Shown: piece by piece, positions 5,973 through 6,695 of the stretch
Layout: the number at the start of each line of letters is the position of its first letter
How positions within the stretch are numbered: the first letter of the stretch is position 1
Assembly: GCA_023430705.1 (NCBI GenBank)
Contig: JAEYZJ010000304.1
Coordinates: forward strand, 1-6,695
Length of the DNA: 6,695 nt
Direction of reading: 5' to 3'
From: Pseudomonadota bacterium
GTDB lineage: Bacteria; Pseudomonadota; Alphaproteobacteria; Rhizobiales; Devosiaceae
Program-made: the position numbers and the translations under genes
The notes under the pieces: generated by a model
What the model saw: only the letters and a program-made list of their open reading frames with translations
Databases searched by the model: none
What the model was told of the DNA's origin: nothing

Positions 5973-6000
5973 CGCGACCGGAAGCGTCACCGGTGTCGCG
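5973..6000 (+). promoter_or_regulatory. Overlapping palindromes in the divergent region upstream of the small membrane protein
   Basis: CGCGAC at 5973-5978 is perfectly complementary to GTCGCG at 5995-6000. Inside this, 5984-5999 forms a 16-bp near-palindrome (GCG, T, CACCGGTG, T, CGC) with an uninterrupted eight-base core. TCACCGGT also occurs at 5943-5950, so the core half-site is repeated 44 bases away. The region lies between divergent starts at 5884 and 6029. It could be an operator or an RNA hairpin; no regulator is known for it. Confidence 0.35.
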
Positions 6001-6028
6001 AAGGTTCCGCTTGCGCGGAGGGGGCATC

Positions 6029-6199
6029 ATGCGTTCGATCGGGCTCACGGCACTGCTGCTGAGCGTGCTGATATTTCTCTATCCGTGGTACCGGCACATC
6101 GTGCCGGTGCTCGATATCTCCAACAACGACACGCGCATCGTCGGCGGCCTGCTGCTCGCCTTCGGCGCCATCCTGCTGGCGGTGGATCGGCGGCGCTAG
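6029..6199 (+). CDS. Small two-helix inner-membrane protein, function unknown
   Basis: The 56-residue protein starts at ATG 6029, preceded by GGAGGGGG from 6017 with suitable spacing. The frame is also open to a start at 5993, but that lacks a ribosome-binding site and adds an Arg-rich stretch. Two hydrophobic segments are visible, at about residues 3-18 and 37-52. They flank a loop with PWYRHIVPVLD and SNNDTR, and the protein ends in Asp-Arg-Arg-Arg. Positive residues at both ends suggest that both termini are cytoplasmic and the loop periplasmic. I recognise no family. Its stop codon overlaps that of the convergent gene on the other strand. The clear start signal and clean membrane pattern make it a credible gene. 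Confidence 0.72.
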   Translation: MRSIGLTALLLSVLIFLYPWYRHIVPVLDISNNDTRIVGGLLLAFGAILLAVDRRR

Positions 6200-6695
6200 G
6201 CCTTGTCCGCGCCGTCATCGCGCCGGACCAGCGGCTCGCGCGCGAACGCTTCGGCGAACAGCGCCTCGACGCTCTTGGGCTCGGGCCGGGCCGCGGCCGG
6301 CTCCGGCTCCGATTCCGGCTGTACGACCTCGTCCGGCGCCGGGATGTCCTCGACCGACGCCTCCGGCGGTTGCAGCCGCTCGGGCTTCCTCTGGGTTCCC
6401 TCGACCTCGTTCATCGCCATGGTATCGGCCGGCGGGATGGGGACCTCCACAACGGGCTCCGCGACAGGCGGCGCGACCTCCGGGGCGTCAGCCGGCTCGA
6501 CATCGGGCAGCGGTGTCGGCAGGTCCTCGTGAACGGGCACTGCCGCCAGTCGCGGTTTCGCGACCGCTGGGGACGCCGGCCGCACGCGTTCCCTGATCCC
6601 TGCTTCGGCCCGCACGGGTTCGGCCACCGGCTCACGCTGGACCTCGGGCGCGAGGGGCTCGGCCCGCAGCGTCCGGGCGCGCCGGAAACGCCGGC
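6196..6695 (-). CDS. C-terminal part of an unidentified protein with a long Pro/Ala/Glu-rich region (5' end beyond right edge)
   Basis: The minus-strand frame is open from the right edge of the window to a TAG at 6198-6196, about 165 residues. A GTG at 6627 could be read as a start, but the frame continues open upstream of it to the edge (beginning RRFRRARTLRAEP) and no ribosome-binding site precedes it. I therefore treat this as a 5'-truncated CDS. The visible part is low-complexity and rich in Pro, Glu, Ala and Val, with repeated E-P-V/A-x-P-like units and few hydrophobic clusters, so it is probably disordered. It ends in a more ordered-looking amphipathic segment, SVEALFAEAFAREPLVRR. The domain that would define its function lies outside the window. 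The basic RRFRRAR at the edge could be the cytoplasmic flank of a membrane helix, but that is speculation. Confidence 0.65.
   Translation of the reverse strand, partial: RRFRRARTLRAEPLAPEVQREPVAEPVRAEAGIRERVRPASPAVAKPRLAAVPVHEDLPTPLPDVEPADAPEVAPPVAEPVVEVPIPPADTMAMNEVEGTQRKPERLQPPEASVEDIPAPDEVVQPESEPEPAAARPEPKSVEALFAEAFAREPLVRRDDGADKA

Overview
The window is GC-rich DNA with tightly packed genes, and the protein families look alphaproteobacterial, most likely Hyphomicrobiales (Rhizobiales). This placement is inferred from codon bias and from the resemblance of the left-edge membrane protein and the Rrf2 regulator to rhizobial relatives; no rRNA or marker gene is present to confirm it. I see no tRNA, rRNA, insertion sequence, phage gene, CRISPR array or other sign of recent transfer, so this reads as ordinary chromosomal DNA. 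I did not find a convincing new multi-gene system.

Layout from left to right: (1) The 5' end of a minus-strand gene (1-514, running off the left edge) encodes a multi-helix membrane domain of the kind found in front of GGDEF/EAL cyclic-di-GMP proteins. (2) A 262-bp divergent intergenic region holds a run of ten G residues inside a perfect 9-bp inverted repeat. (3) phhB (777-1067, +) encodes pterin-4a-carbinolamine dehydratase. (4) A YbaL-type potassium/proton antiporter (1213-3384, +) has an RCK/TrkA-N domain and a long acidic Pro/Ala-rich tail. (5) A possible terminator is followed by an Rrf2-family regulator with four cysteines (3463-3891, +). (6) Three minus-strand genes follow: a short-chain dehydrogenase (5120-5884), a predicted 52-residue protein (4835-4993) and an APH-fold kinase-like protein (3888-4778). 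(7) A 56-residue two-helix membrane protein (6029-6199, +) converges on the Pro/Glu-rich C-terminal part of an unidentified protein that enters from the right edge (6196-6695, -).

The genes do not form one obvious pathway. They include a signalling protein, a pterin recycling enzyme, an ion antiporter, a possibly redox- or iron-responsive regulator, a small-molecule kinase homologue and an oxidoreductase. The most notable structural feature is that both convergent gene pairs end by sharing a single CTAG, so each pair's stop codons overlap with no intergenic space. Other points worth a look are the G-tract and inverted repeat upstream of the signalling gene, the RBS-masking hairpin and altered catalytic motif of the APH-like gene, the cysteine spacing of the Rrf2 protein, and the unusually long antiporter tail.
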